Below, one piece after another: positions 21,193-31,730 of a stretch of 64,000 nt of DNA. The DNA is taken from the NCBI RefSeq assembly GCF_003171515.1, contig NC_089392.1, positions 3,534,001 through 3,598,000 on the forward strand, written 5' to 3'. The position numbers and the translations under genes were made by a program. The stretch is from Pyrenophora tritici-repentis. Taxonomy: Eukaryota > Ascomycota > Dothideomycetes > Pleosporales > Pleosporaceae. Under the pieces are notes generated by a model. That model did no database searches and was not told the DNA's origin. It saw nothing but the letters and a program-made list of their open reading frames with translations. Position 1 is the stretch's first letter. Every line of letters begins with the position of its first letter.

Positions 21193-21606
21193 AATAGTTT
21201 GTAGCTGTCTGTGCTGGTTTGGTTTCTTTGAGCGTTGGAGATTCGTTGATTGGATCCGAGTTATTGCCTTTGCAATTGGATGGGTGTTGGCTAGCAGGTT
21301 TGCTCTGCTTGCGTAGTTCCGGATAGTTGAGTTAAGCCTAATTGTTGGTGGTAGTAGGCTCGCTTCGAGGCTTGTAGGGACTGTTGGTGCTGTTCTAAAC
21401 ACTCCTAGTGTTTTTCGACAAGCCAGGTTGTGTAGTGACTGTAGTTTCTTTGTAGCGTAGGGTTGGTTTTGCCAGTATATTTGTGCTCCGTAGTCTGACA
21501 CGCTGGTTACACATGCTAAGTATAGTTGTCTAATAGCGTGTGTTGATAGGCCGAGTTCAATGTTCGCTAGTCTTCCTAGCCTGTAGAAAGCTTGTCTGGC
21601 TTGGCT

Positions 21607-21882
21607 ACGAGGCAGCAGTAGGGTCTATTTACATGACGTATCCGATATACAGCTGAGGTAAGAGGTGCTGTGGGCGAACAACAGAAAAGAGAGAACTAGT
21701 TGATTATTCTACGGAGTAGAGATGTGTGTTTATATACGTAAGTATATGATGTAGATAGTAAGGTAGTGAAGGTAGTAGAAGATGCTAGAAGATCTGATAA
21801 GAGTATCGGGCTAACACACGGACACCCAACTGTGTTGGCTGACAGGTGCTCAATAAAGTGAGGAAGCAGCACCAGTAGTGGT
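21607..21882 (-). repeat. Dispersed repeat split by a solo LTR
   Basis: Excluding 21669-21844, the flanking 62 and 38 bp match, inverted, the continuous segment at 29962-30053 (GGTGCTGCTTCCTCACTTT, then TACGT-ATGTAAATAGA and CTGCTGCCTCG). A weaker partial copy is at 56187-56240. No function is recognised. The family may be part of an older LTR. Confidence 0.7.
21669..21844 (-). repeat. Solo LTR, 176 bp (second copy of the 5.4-kb family)
   Basis: Read on the minus strand it begins TGTCAGCCAACAC and ends GCCCACA. The 5-bp duplication GGTGC lies at 21664-21668 and 21845-21849. The repeat copy at 29962-30053 has one GCACC at this point and no insertion, giving an empty site. Confidence 0.9.
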
Positions 21883-22369
21883 CTCAAGCAATTCGTCACT
21901 ATAGAGAGTTCCTTGAGGATCATTAAGTAATAGTCCCTAGCCTTCCGCAACAACCCGTACCGCCAGCCACACCGTAGCCAGCGGTTCTACAGTCTCTGCC
22001 ACAGCGCCCCTAACGTCTTTCTTTCTAAGGAACCTTTTTTCCCCTAATAAAATAGTTCCGTGAGCCATCATTAGAAATTATACCGGAAGCTCTCAAGGCC
22101 CACCAAGCCCATCGGCTGTTTGTCCATAAAATCCAACACGTGCTGAACTAATTAGGCGGCCCAGAAGAGAGGTCTGTAGTGCCTCTCCTATTCCGGAGCT
22201 GGTTCTCGCGATAGCAAAACTGCCCTGCTGTTTAGCCCATGTTGGCGGGTTTCTCGGGTGTGGACAGGGTTCCGCTCCACATCCACAATCCTCTTCCCCC
22301 TTCCGGAAGTTCACGACGTCAAGATGCGGCTCAAAGGAGATCGCCGGCGTTGATGCAAGTATCGTGCTC
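21883..22369. other. No gene recognised
   Basis: Unique-looking sequence between the dispersed repeat and the Copia-3 LTR. Only short frames are present, without domains. Confidence 0.4.
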
Positions 22370-22555
22370 TGTCACGGTTTGAGTGTCTCTTGCCTCATGG
22401 GTAACCCGCACCTCCCCTTCGGGGAGATGCAACTACCCAGCCTGCACTAGCGCTGTTTACAGCCACCCATATATATCTGTTGTTCGTAGCTACTCACTAT
22501 GCAACCTCAGTTCAATCCTTCAATCCTTCCTGCACTGCTTGCACTTATCGCAATA
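22370..22555 (+). repeat. Copia-3 5' LTR (degenerate)
   Basis: It starts TGTCACGGTTTGAG and ends just before a GTTATGAGCCC primer site. The last bases read CAATA, where an intact LTR would end CA. The TRIM at 60 kb has CAACA in the same position, so a CpA to TpA change explains it. No matching 3' LTR is seen in the window. Confidence 0.65.
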
Positions 22556-22566
22556 GTTATGAGCCC
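22556..22566 (+). other. Copia-type primer binding site
   Basis: GTTATGAGCCC is the complement of the GGGCTCATAAC stretch in the anticodon arm of the eukaryotic initiator tRNA-Met. Copia-type elements are known to prime from such a half-tRNA. It is directly next to the LTR end. Confidence 0.6.
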
Positions 22567-24490
22567 TGCTGCACCTCAGCATTGTTCTCACCTGCTGCTG
22601 TAACGTAACTATCTCACGAGTCGCATGTTGCTTTACCGCGTTCTCTACAACGCACCTGTTACCGCGTTCTTCACGACGCACTGTTATCGCGTTCACCCAC
22701 GACGCATCCACAATTGCTACTGAGCCTGATCCTGCTGTGACGCGTGTCACAGTCATACTGAACCACAGTCCGCAACAATCAATTAAGTGGGTCCTAGAAG
22801 GTTCAGATTGGATTGATTGATTACCGCTTTAAGCCTAGTAGTTACCTATAGCAGTTTAAGCCCTACCTAGATAGGTAAGTGGGTCTAGGAGAGTGACCGG
22901 ATTGAATTGATTGTTGCGGAGTCTATACTGAACACGCCTGACGACTGGTTTACCTGGCTGTTCATTCGCCGAGACGTTGCCAACCGCCATGGTCTCTGGC
23001 AATACATCAATCCTGACGTAGCTAGGGAGCTTCTTCCTGAGCTGACGGAGGCTACTGGGCCTCAACTCACTCACTACCAGGCTGGAGCTGTCAGACTCTC
23101 TAACCTGACAGCAGACGACCGAGAGTCGTACCGATGGGAATGCGATCGATGGGAGCGCCGCCGCTCTGAGTACCGCTCACAGCAGAAGGCACTAGCCGAC
23201 CTGAACACGGACATCAGCAAGACGATTGCTGTACGCCACATACACCTGATCAAGGATCAAGAGACACCCTACGACCGACTAATCGCTCTTAAGAAGGTCC
23301 TTTGCCCAACCGACGCGACTCGCCGCCGCGAGCTTGCCGACAAGTACAACGCTCTCAAGACTGCTCCACGAGCCGCGAAGAAAGTTGAGCAATGGCTCAC
23401 TGACTGGGTATACATCACCGCCTAAGGCAAATCAATCAAGCTGCTGGAGACTGACGGCAACCGACCGCAGGAGGATTTTTTGATTGCTTGCAAGGCTCTG
23501 GATCAAGAGTACGCTACATCCTGCCTGGGAGAGTTCTTCAGATATGAAGCACGAGGCACTACTGCAGAGATCTCATCTCTTGAGACGTACGTCGCCGGGA
23601 TAACCACATACCTATGCCGCACAAAGCCTCACTCCACAGGCTTGGCAGTCTCTGCTGTTGAGCTCGGAATCACGAAGCCGACCGAGACGCCATCAACTGG
23701 TCGCGCTCACCGTGATGGCGCACGACCAACACCTACCTGCGTCTGTGGCAAGCAGCATTGGTACACTGACTGCTTTATCCTGGGCCCACGCCACCCGGCA
23801 CGTCCGAAGACCTTACAGCCTGCAGCTGAGGCTGTACGCAAGGTGGAGGAAGCGCGGAAGGATTCCAAGATCAACGCGCGCATCAAGGCAGCTCTTGCGA
23901 GATGGTTGGCCCACCAACCTGAGAGCACTGGATCATTGCGAGTCGATGACGGCGAGCCACCTGCCAACACTGACACGTTCGTGTTATCTACTGACCCATT
24001 GCTCAAGTATTCCCACGACGGCTACGACAGCCACGACGGCCACACCAGTCATGACAGTCACAACCGCGTCTGCCACAATGATGACGTCGTTATTGCGATT
24101 GACGCTCACACCGAGCCTGCAGGAGCCCCTCACGACAATGACCGTTGATGACACCACTCAGACTGAACTACACAATCGATATATTGTCGATCCAGGATCC
24201 AACACGCACATCATCAACACAGAGGCATGGAAGGGCTGGAGGAGGACGAGCGACAATCCACAACGTCGTTCTATCAACGCTGGCAATACCTCTATCCTCA
24301 TTACAGCTTGCTCGTCCAGCAGCCAAGGATGTGAGTTCCGTGCATCCGTGCTCTCTGGTTTCTACAGAATTGTGACAGGAGCAACAAAATCCATGACCTT
24401 AGTGAAGATTGTTTTCGAGAATTCGAGAAGGAGACCTGCTTCAAGCGCGCTTAAGTATGACCGGGTATGGCTGCGCGGGCGAAAGAAGTG
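22567..24490 (+). pseudogene. Copia-3 Gag-protease remnant
   Basis: After the MITE the frame reads TPDDWFTWLF and continues as a fungal Copia Gag to a Cys-His cluster (CVCGKQHWYTDCF) followed by an Ala/Lys-rich helix. An in-frame TAA lies at 23423-23425. After 24148 the frame shifts and the protease start RYIVDPGSNTHI appears, with the catalytic triad read as DPG rather than DSG or DTG. Similarity fades by about 24.4 kb, and integrase, RT, RNase H and 3' LTR are missing. The element is dead and 3'-truncated. Confidence 0.8.
22764..22925 (+). mobile_element. hAT-type MITE, 162 bp (copy C)
   Basis: Target duplication TACTGAAC at 22756-22763 and 22926-22933. One base in the interior differs from the other near-identical copies (TATAGCAG for TATAGGAG). 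It sits in the Gag leader of Copia-3. Confidence 0.95.
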
Positions 24491-25268
24491 ACAGCAACTG
24501 GAAGGAGTAGAGCTAGAACGTGCGAGAAATACGTCGCACTGGCCGGCTTGCAGGCAAAACGTCACGCCCCCTAGTGAAAGTGAGTGCCGGGTGACGTCTA
24601 CGGCGCGTGGGCAAGGCCGCTGGTGGACGACGTGCTCAAGTGCTTCTGGCGTGCAAGGATGCGCGTGCGGTGGTTACGGTGCGCTCGTTCTCGAGAATTT
24701 CGGGATCGCGGTCTAAATCATCGGTGGGGAATGTACCATATGGTGAGCGGCCGGAGGTCGTCGTCATGTTGTTCCAAGCCTGCCAAGCCCTGCCCGGCTC
24801 GGAATAACGCAACGCCGACTTCGAAACGCGCGCGCGCCCTCCACCTCCGTTTCATTGCGCATCCATCGCCCGCGTCTCTGGTCATCAACCCGCCTCTGGC
24901 CTCAACTCACCACCTGCATACGATACGCTCGCCCGTCCACATGGTTGGCAAAGCTGCTCCGCCCTTGTCGCCTCGTTGACCGCTCGCTTGCTTAGTTGTC
25001 TCCCGCTGGCTGGGGCTCACTCTCAGTCCACCATCCTTGCGAATCTCACAAGGCCCTTGACTCTTGTCGGGCAGCGCTGTCGGTCTTGTATTCCACGGCG
25101 TTGACGACTCTACGTTGGGGGGGTGGTATTCAGGGTGGCACAAATAGCGTGACACGACGGGAGCGAGCGCTTGACGAGGCGACAGGGCTGTCATGCAGAA
25201 GCGACATTGATGCGCTTGTTATACCTTCTGGAATAACGTCATTTTTGTAAGTTTCAATTTGATCAACC
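24491..25268. other. No gene recognised
   Basis: GC-rich sequence with overlapping short frames but no domain or splice-supported gene. The right end holds the presumed promoter of the gene at 25269. Confidence 0.4.
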
Positions 25269-26856
25269 ATGGTTCTCCATTACCTCGTGAACAGAAAAGG
25301 CGTCGATGTACTCGTGTACGTCAATGGCACGACACCAACCGTGTACTCTCTCACGATGAAACGAAACAACATGCAGGCCACCATCTCTCTAGAATGCTCC
25401 CTGCACGTCCGTGGCTTCGACGACGTCGAGCAGACCTTCACCATCGACTACGGTGCTGACGATCTGATGCCTGGCACTGATCTTATCGATCTTGTCAATC
25501 TGGAGGATTCTGAGTACACGCTTCCGTCACTGGGTCATCTGCAAAGAATAACTCGGCCGGGAGCAAGTGCCGACCTGAAGATCTTGCGTCTGAAGATTCG
25601 GAAGCCGTGTCCTATCTGGTGCCCTCCCTCTACCGGCAGGATAGCACCCAAACATGATTCAGATGCTGCATTCACTCACCTCAGTCAACTCGCACAATCG
25701 ACAATGGTCCATGTCCTTTTTGACTACACCTGGGTTCATGTTAACAATCGGCCCATGCTCAAAGATATCTTCGACGACGAACAACGAAAAGCCTTTTCCA
25801 CGCTTCCTAAGTCGCCAGTATTCGAGGAACAACACAGGAAAGAGAAGTGGACGGTCTTCAGTCCTGTTGACCCCCCGGCCGCTGCTCCACCACCTTACAC
25901 AAACAAACGTCCAAGATCGCGTGAGCACTTCATATTCTTGACAGTTTCCCCGGCTGGTCACTGACCTCAAGGCTACAGCAAATACCTCTAGTCCAGTGTC
26001 TGGGGCACCGTATCAGAAGCGTGTCCATTCGTTCTTCGACATCACTGGGTCACCGACCGAGAAAGCTACTACAGCATCGTCACCGAGTTCCTGCTCTCCT
26101 CACCCTGATGATTATCCATCTGCCCTGAATACATCGCCAACCCCCCGATCTCCCTACGCCACCGACAATCTATCCGCCCCGAAAACGTCGCCGCCTCCCC
26201 GATATTCTCGCCCTATCAACAACCCACCTACCATACAGAACATCAAAGACCTTGTCAAAGATGCCGCGAATGAGGCAACGCAGGGCTGGTTGAAAGGCTT
26301 CAAAGACACTCTGAACGTGGCAACAGAGGACCGGTTGGCACGCTTTTTTGAGGAGATGGCTGACCACGTGGAACAAGAATGCAAGCAAGCAGGCTTTGAG
26401 CTCGCTGATACTCTGGAGGATCATGAGACGAACATCCTTATTGTCAAGGAGGACCAGCTTGCGGATTTCCATCGCGTCCTCGAGGACGTTATGGTCACAA
26501 TCAAGGGCAAGATAGATGAGTTCAAGGAAACAATAGAAGAGCTTAAGGATGCTGCAGAACTGGACATTGCTTATTCCACGGCGCATTTCCAGAGGAGGTA
26601 TCGTCCTGCCCAGTACCGGCAGTCCCTGAAAGACACATGGAAGTTGTTGGCAGAGGAAGAAGCGGTGTACAACAAGGAAGAGGCATTGATCGAGGATGAG
26701 CAGGCGATTATTGATGACCAGCGACGGGTTCTGGCGAGAAAGAGGCGCCTGGTCGCATCGCGCAGGAAACTTATACAGCGCAAGAGGAAGCTCTTAGAGT
26801 GTGAACAGAATCAGGGTACACAATCTCCGGAGGTGCCGTCGTTGCCGGAGTTGTAG
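25269..26856 (+). CDS. Unrecognised two-exon protein with charged helical C-terminus
   Basis: Exon 1 (25269-25920) and exon 2 (25979-26856) join across a 58-bp GT-AG intron with a CTGAC branch-like site, giving 509 residues. The ATG lies in a good context (CAACCATGG). Residues 1-130 look globular. A Pro-rich stretch around 205-275 spans the intron and looks disordered. From about 285 on the protein is helical and highly charged, with a Glu/Asp-rich part and then an Arg/Lys-rich end (LARKRRLVASRRKL), suggesting a coiled coil. I recognise no family. No signal peptide or membrane segment is evident. The open frames and intron look host-like rather than transposon-derived. The role is unknown. 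Confidence 0.72.
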
Positions 26857-28070
26857 TACATTGTCGCATTAAAGATCAATGTGCCTACACTATTATTGGG
26901 TTCTTTGCACGTTGCCATCTGTGATCACCGTGTACTCCGCCGTCGCGATACGCCATCGCGACACGCCGGCACCCCAGCAGCAAGCTCGGCGTGAACAAGG
27001 GGTTGCTCTTTTAGATGATGGCCGGACCTGTATTCAAGATCTTACACGCCATCCCCGAAGCCAAACGCGCTGCAACCGGAGGAGAGCCCTGTGAACGGTC
27101 CGTAGGAACTGTATTCCAGCTACCTAGTCCAGATGCTATTTACAGTCAAGATGAAGAAAGAAGGTAAGACGCAAGCGGCGAGCCTGCTTTGTTTGGGTTG
27201 GCGCACGGCCCTCACGTTGCCGGGGAAGCGACTAGGCTAGCAGCCTAGTCATGTGACTCGAGGCTCAGCCCGTTACAAGCCCTAGAGCGGCAACCTCACT
27301 CGCGCCACGTCTCGTACAGCTTTGCAACGCTCGCGTCTCTCAGCATGAAATACAAAAGCTCAGACGCATCTTCTTGAGGTCTAATTACAGATGTCTCTGA
27401 ATTGTGTCATGGTTTTATAAAGGGTCCGCGCGTGTGAGTAGTCCTAGGGAATCGACAGGGAGAAATAGAGAGGCCGCGTTAGCATTTCCGCACAAAGCAC
27501 ATGATACTGGTACGTCAATTTTTCCTCTCCACAAGCCTGAGTGGCACAGCAGACGCGGCGGGTACGAACAGCCGGCGGCAAGGATTTGCCTGGGGTCTGT
27601 GTGCATATCAACCGGGTCCGCCAGTTTTGTTGCTGTAGCGCATCCCCTTGCAGCTGCGCCTAACCTTGTGTTGTGCGTCCCTCATTTAGTGCATTGCTGT
27701 GCTGCGGTCATCATAGCACGATTGCTGCGGCAGTGGTTCTGCTCTGCCCTTCAAACGCTCACCCATGGCAACCCCCACTTGCGAATCTAACCTGCACTCC
27801 AGGATATGAATGTTTCTCAGCACCACCCACTGTCTCCTAAAGATCGCTCCAAAGAGCACAAGCAACGATGGGATAACGATCCTCAACGGCATGATGGCTG
27901 TCAAATCATAAATAACACACGTGCTGGGAAAGTAGGCGGTGGTCTCATGCCATCCGTGATGGCTCTGCCTGTACTTACGGATGAGCTAAACGGTCTGTTG
28001 GATCGGAGGAGAGATGAGAGAGAAGGTTGTTCTATTGAGAGAGTTGCAGAGAGCGACTATATACATGAAG
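26857..28070. other. No gene recognised
   Basis: A long gene-poor interval. Frames such as 27404-27790 lack domains, splice support and a plausible start context. Part of the left side is GC-rich and looks like degraded sequence. Confidence 0.4.
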
Positions 28071-28232
28071 CACAGTCCGCAACAAACAAATCAAATATGC
28101 CTCTTATAAAGACCCACTTACCTATGTAGGTAGGGGTTAAACCTCTACGGGTAATTACTAGGCCTAAATAGGTAATCAATCAAATCAAATATGGCCTCTC
28201 TGGACCCACTTAATTGATTGTTGCGGAGTCTG
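28071..28232 (-). mobile_element. hAT-type MITE, 162 bp, diverged (copy D)
   Basis: Ends CACAGTCCGCAAC and GTTGCGGAGTCTG, with an 8-bp duplication ACATGAAG at 28063-28070 and 28233-28240. The interior is colinear with copy A but differs at many sites, so this is the oldest member here. The length is unchanged at 162 bp. Confidence 0.93.
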
Positions 28233-28356
28233 ACATGAAGTAGAGTATCTGGAGCATTCCAGATCAGCAGTGTGTTACGTAGCTGTGACGATAGTAGAAC
28301 ATTCTAGTTGACACGGTCATGTGCGAGAAAGCTCGAGAGATCCTAGCCGGGCGGGT

Positions 28357-29918
28357 ATGCTGCCTGTCCCTTCAAAAAAGAGAACAAGGCAATTCATGCA
28401 TCGAACTAAAACTGGTTGCATGACATGTCGAAAGCGGAAGAAGAAGTGCGATGAAGCAAAGCCTGAATGTATGCCGACGTCTCTTATGGTACTAAACAGG
28501 AAAGACAAATTGACTAACACAAGAACTAGGTAATCACTGCAAACGTGGCGGTTTCATATGCGACGGCTATGCTGAGAAGACTCTTTTGCTAAAGAATGGC
28601 ACGACGAAACATCAACCTCCACTACAGGCTCAGATGCGGCTGGTTCATGGTCTAGTTGCGGCCTACCCTAGATTCTCAGGATGTAACAAACTGTATACAT
28701 CGTGTCGCGAACCTACGCGCAGCAACAGCCAGAGGGTTGAAGGCGCTCGGGTCCAGTCCAAACCCGATGGGAAAAAAGAGCGTGAAGCGTCTGCCCCGAA
28801 CACTTTGTGCAACAGCGGGGACGAGCCGCAAAGAGTTTCTCACTTAAAACACGCAGCACCTTTTCCTGCGCAAGATTTCCGGCCATCCGTAACCAACTAT
28901 GACAGAGCACATTGGCACGACCGATACTTAGCTCAGCCGCAGGGATGTTCTCTGCCCACTAGTTACCCACGTACTGTGGCTAACGATCGTTATCAGACGT
29001 CACAACAGCTTTGTCAACCTAAAACTGCGCCCCTAACATCCGCAGGGCCTGCGCCGCAACAGGCCCGCTGTATACCAGCAAGAGCCCTCAAAACTGAAAA
29101 GGAAAAGATGTTGGACGGTGAATCGTTCTTCCAATACGACGAGCAGCTGGTGGCTGAACGGGCGCAGTGCACAGGAGCCATCTACAATTTCAACAGCACC
29201 GCTAATCCATCCGTTGTCGTTACGTGGGGAGACTGAGAGCGCATCTTCAGGCGGATCCTGGCAGCAGAGTGGATCTATCCACGTCCTATGGACCGTTAGC
29301 CCGGTCATCGTGTCAATAATTATCTAGGTGATAACCACAGTCCGCAACAATCAATTAAGTGGGTCCTAGAAGGTTCAGATTGGATTGATTGATTACCGCT
29401 TTAAGCCTAGTAGTTACCTATAGGAGTTTAAGCCCTACCTAGATAGGTAAGTGGGTCTAGGAGAGTGACCGGATTGAATTGATTGTTGCGGAGTCTAGTG
29501 ATAACGTGAATGTCACAACGCCATTTCATTGTGACTACGGCTACAACATATCCATCGGCGACAATGTCGTCATTAGACCCCACTGTCAGCTTCTCGACTC
29601 TGCTAGAATCAGCATTGGAACAAACTGGCACCCATGTCACTATCTCAACGCTGAAGACGCCGACGGACACAAAGAGCCAGAAAGACAGCAATAGCACCGA
29701 AACTGCTAGGGAAACCATAATCAGTTAGAATGTCTACATTGGTGATGGTGTCATCGTCGAAGCTGGTGTAAAAATAAGGCAACAATGCAATTATCAGGGC
29801 TAGATCTGTTGTTGTCCGCGTAAGTACATTACGGGAGGCTTTCGAAATTGTGTCAATTAATGTTGCGCAGGATATTGCAAGTGATGCTGTCGTGCATGAG
29901 ACCCCAGCCTTCGGTTAA
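28357..29918 (+). pseudogene. Zn2Cys6 plus maltose-acetyltransferase-like fusion, disabled
   Basis: Exon 1 (28357-28468) and the exon from 28530 join to give a canonical Zn2Cys6 cluster, C-x2-C-x6-C-x6-C-x2-C-x6-C (GCMTCRKRKKKC to FICDGY). After a variable linker comes EKMLDGESFFQYDEQLVAER, the Mac domain of sugar O-acetyltransferases. A left-handed beta-helix follows (FHCDYGYNISIGDNVVI, YIGDGVIVEAGV). A final intron at 29820-29870 (GTAAGT...GCAG) leads to DIASDAVVHE and a TAA at 29916-29918. Lesions are TGA at 29234-29236 (Arg CGA expected), TAG at 29297-29299, a MITE at 29336-29497, frame slips near 29625 and 29775, and TAG at 29726-29728. The intact gene would combine DNA binding with a hexapeptide acetyltransferase fold. 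This copy cannot make it. Confidence 0.85.
29336..29497 (+). mobile_element. hAT-type MITE, 162 bp (copy E)
   Basis: Target duplication GTGATAAC at 29328-29335 and 29498-29505. Removing it restores the acetyltransferase frame (...LGDN|VNVTTPF), which confirms the boundaries independently. Confidence 0.95.
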
Positions 29919-30382
29919 GCAAGAGTATATGTGCTCGTTATGAGGAAAAGCAGATCACGTGTTGGTCTGGTGCTGCTTCCTCACTTTGTTAAGCACCTCT
30001 TACCTTAGCTGCATCACAGATACGTTATGTAAATAGATCCTGCTGCTGCCTCGCTGAGAGCACAGCACGAACAACACAACACAATAACAGAACGCTACAG
30101 CCATATGATGTGTTCAAGGTGGAGGTGCTGGTGCACGCTTGGAGCTGCGCCAACCATTTCGTCAACAGCAGAGAGTTTCTAGCCCTTGTTGCTTAGTGTT
30201 ATAGAGGTGGATGCTTTCCTCTTAGTGTTTAATAGGTTTTATAGAGCCTGCTACGTTTTCCTAACATAAGCGTAAATCGCAAATGATAGGGCACGTACTA
30301 CTAACCTTAGCACCCATTTGCCTATAAGCATATATCGTGAACTTAGCTCGCCACTACACCCTATCTAACTCCTGGCTTCAAC
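29919..30382. other. No gene; contains a dispersed repeat
   Basis: Apart from the repeat at 29962-30053, only short frames and AT-rich sequence are seen. Confidence 0.4.
29962..30053 (+). repeat. Dispersed repeat (uninterrupted copy)
   Basis: It matches, inverted, the two halves around the solo LTR at 21669-21844, and part of it matches 56187-56240. It acts as the empty-site reference for that LTR insertion. Confidence 0.7.
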
Positions 30383-30532
30383 ATGTTTTATTGTGAGACT
30401 TGTTGGCGGTCATTCCGCAAGAAGTTGGACCGCAATACCCACATGGATGATGCAAGGCACTGGCCATGCGAGACTTGCAGTAAATTGTTTTCCAGTTCTA
30501 ATGTCGCGTCAAACCATATGGACGCGCGTTAA
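30383..30532 (+). pseudogene. C2H2 zinc-finger remnant
   Basis: A 49-residue frame holds two finger-like units, CETCWRSFRKKLDRNTHM and CETCSKLFSSSNVASNHM. Each has the C-x2-C-x12-H spacing of fungal C2H2 proteins with an aromatic residue between. The second unit lacks its last His because a TAA follows. No further fingers are seen downstream. It is likely a gene relic; a short functional peptide is improbable. Confidence 0.5.
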
Positions 30533-31133
30533 TACCAATCCCCGCGTTCGTCAACTACTCTTTAGGCAAAACAACCCTAACAACAATCACGTCGATGCCG
30601 GATCCTATCGTCTCGGCCATTGCAGGCCAGAGTACGCATGTGCAGCATGGGGAGTCGACCCTTCCCCTCTTCCCCCCTTTCCCTTCGCCTTGACTTGAGG
30701 TGTGACTTCCTCGGAATCGCTGCTTGCAGAGTGCCCTGTGAAGCCGCCCATTCCGTATATGCTGTAGTAATATGCGCTTCAAAATGGGTGACAAGTCTCT
30801 GACGCCTCTTTTAAAGATCCTGGCAGTCTCCATAAGATACATTTTACAACAAAAAGTACGAGAATCACGACTTCCGCCGATGCTACGGCTAATAAGCTTA
30901 CTAGAAGCATTGTGACTCTAGACGTTAGAGGATGGAGATTCAAGACGTTACTTGACACCCGAGTCTGGATATTTTTATGACCAGTCTTAGAGATCATCGC
31001 TATAATCATTTTTTGGGGCCATATAATCAGAATAATCTATGATATAATCGGAATTTGACACGATTCTGCTATCAGCTGTGTATCTACTTTTTGTCCCTAT
31101 TGATACGATCATAACATGCTTGTTTGCGTTGGC
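30533..31133. other. No gene recognised
   Basis: Short overlapping frames only. The region is AT-rich toward the dynamin remnant. Confidence 0.4.
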
Positions 31134-31342
31134 TTAGATCCGCAGAACTTTCATCGCAGCCTCCAGATTCTTGATGTCTGACTCTAACATCGATCGCCGG
31201 CCCTTCGTCTCCGCGTCTTCTCCCGCAATCAACTCAAGCTGGTCACTGTTCAGACCCATCACGAACTCCGAACTGAAGATTTTCAGTGGGCTCTCGTCTC
31301 CCTCCAACAGGAAGTGACCAATGACCTGGTTGCAGATGTTAT

Positions 31343-31514
31343 TGTCAAGCGTCAAGGTTGGGGAGAATCATTTCGTATTAGAGCTATCGGAAAGAGGTCT
31401 ATATACGCAGTGGGAAGAGGTAGTGAAGGAGCTAGGCCGTAAAGGTACTAGCGGGTAAAGGGGGGCTGCCTGGTTGCCTAAGGAGGAGCCAAGGGATAAG
31501 CCCTATGGCCGACA
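31343..31514. repeat. Solo LTR, 172 bp, inside the dynamin remnant
   Basis: Starts TGTCAAGCG and ends GGCCGACA, with a 5-bp duplication GTTAT at 31338-31342 and 31515-31519. Removal restores the dynamin frame (FVDN|IC). There is no second copy in the window. Orientation cannot be decided because both strands give TG...CA. Confidence 0.88.
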
Positions 31515-31730
31515 GTTATCGACAAAACGCTTCCTAGATACATTATAGTAGCTGGTGAGGACATCAAGTATATCTTCTCGTATCTGTTGTGCATTTTCCT
31601 TGTTCACCACCATATCTTGGACACTTGCGACAGTGATAAGTGCAGTGCCTTTGCTAGTGGTGTAGCTTTCTGCCTTCGTCAACTTTTTGAGGCGATTTTG
31701 CCTCTTTCCCTGGACTTCTGAATTGAAGTA

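Larger units (their letters stand above)
10278..21605 (-). mobile_element. LINE F, 5'-truncated, hit by three insertions
   Basis: The minus-strand LINE starts inside the RT domain at 21605. It runs through the thumb region, RNase H (IYSDASQTQEGKGIGVG to APGHTDIVGNERADYLAKE) and the Cys-His knuckle, to a 3' (TTA)n tail at 10278. It is almost identical at protein level to LINE A. It is interrupted by a foldback MITE (21035-21192), Copia-1 (11031-20289) and a 126-bp MITE (10572-10697). Removing each insertion plus one duplication restores colinearity with LINE A. At its 5' junction it abuts a dispersed repeat at 21607. Confidence 0.9.

Noticed and set aside
27404..27790. A 128-codon frame as a host gene
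   Set aside because: No domain, no splice support and no good start context.
28357..29236. An intact short Zn2Cys6 transcription factor
   Set aside because: The stop at 29236 is an in-frame nonsense codon inside the Mac domain; homologous sequence continues beyond it.
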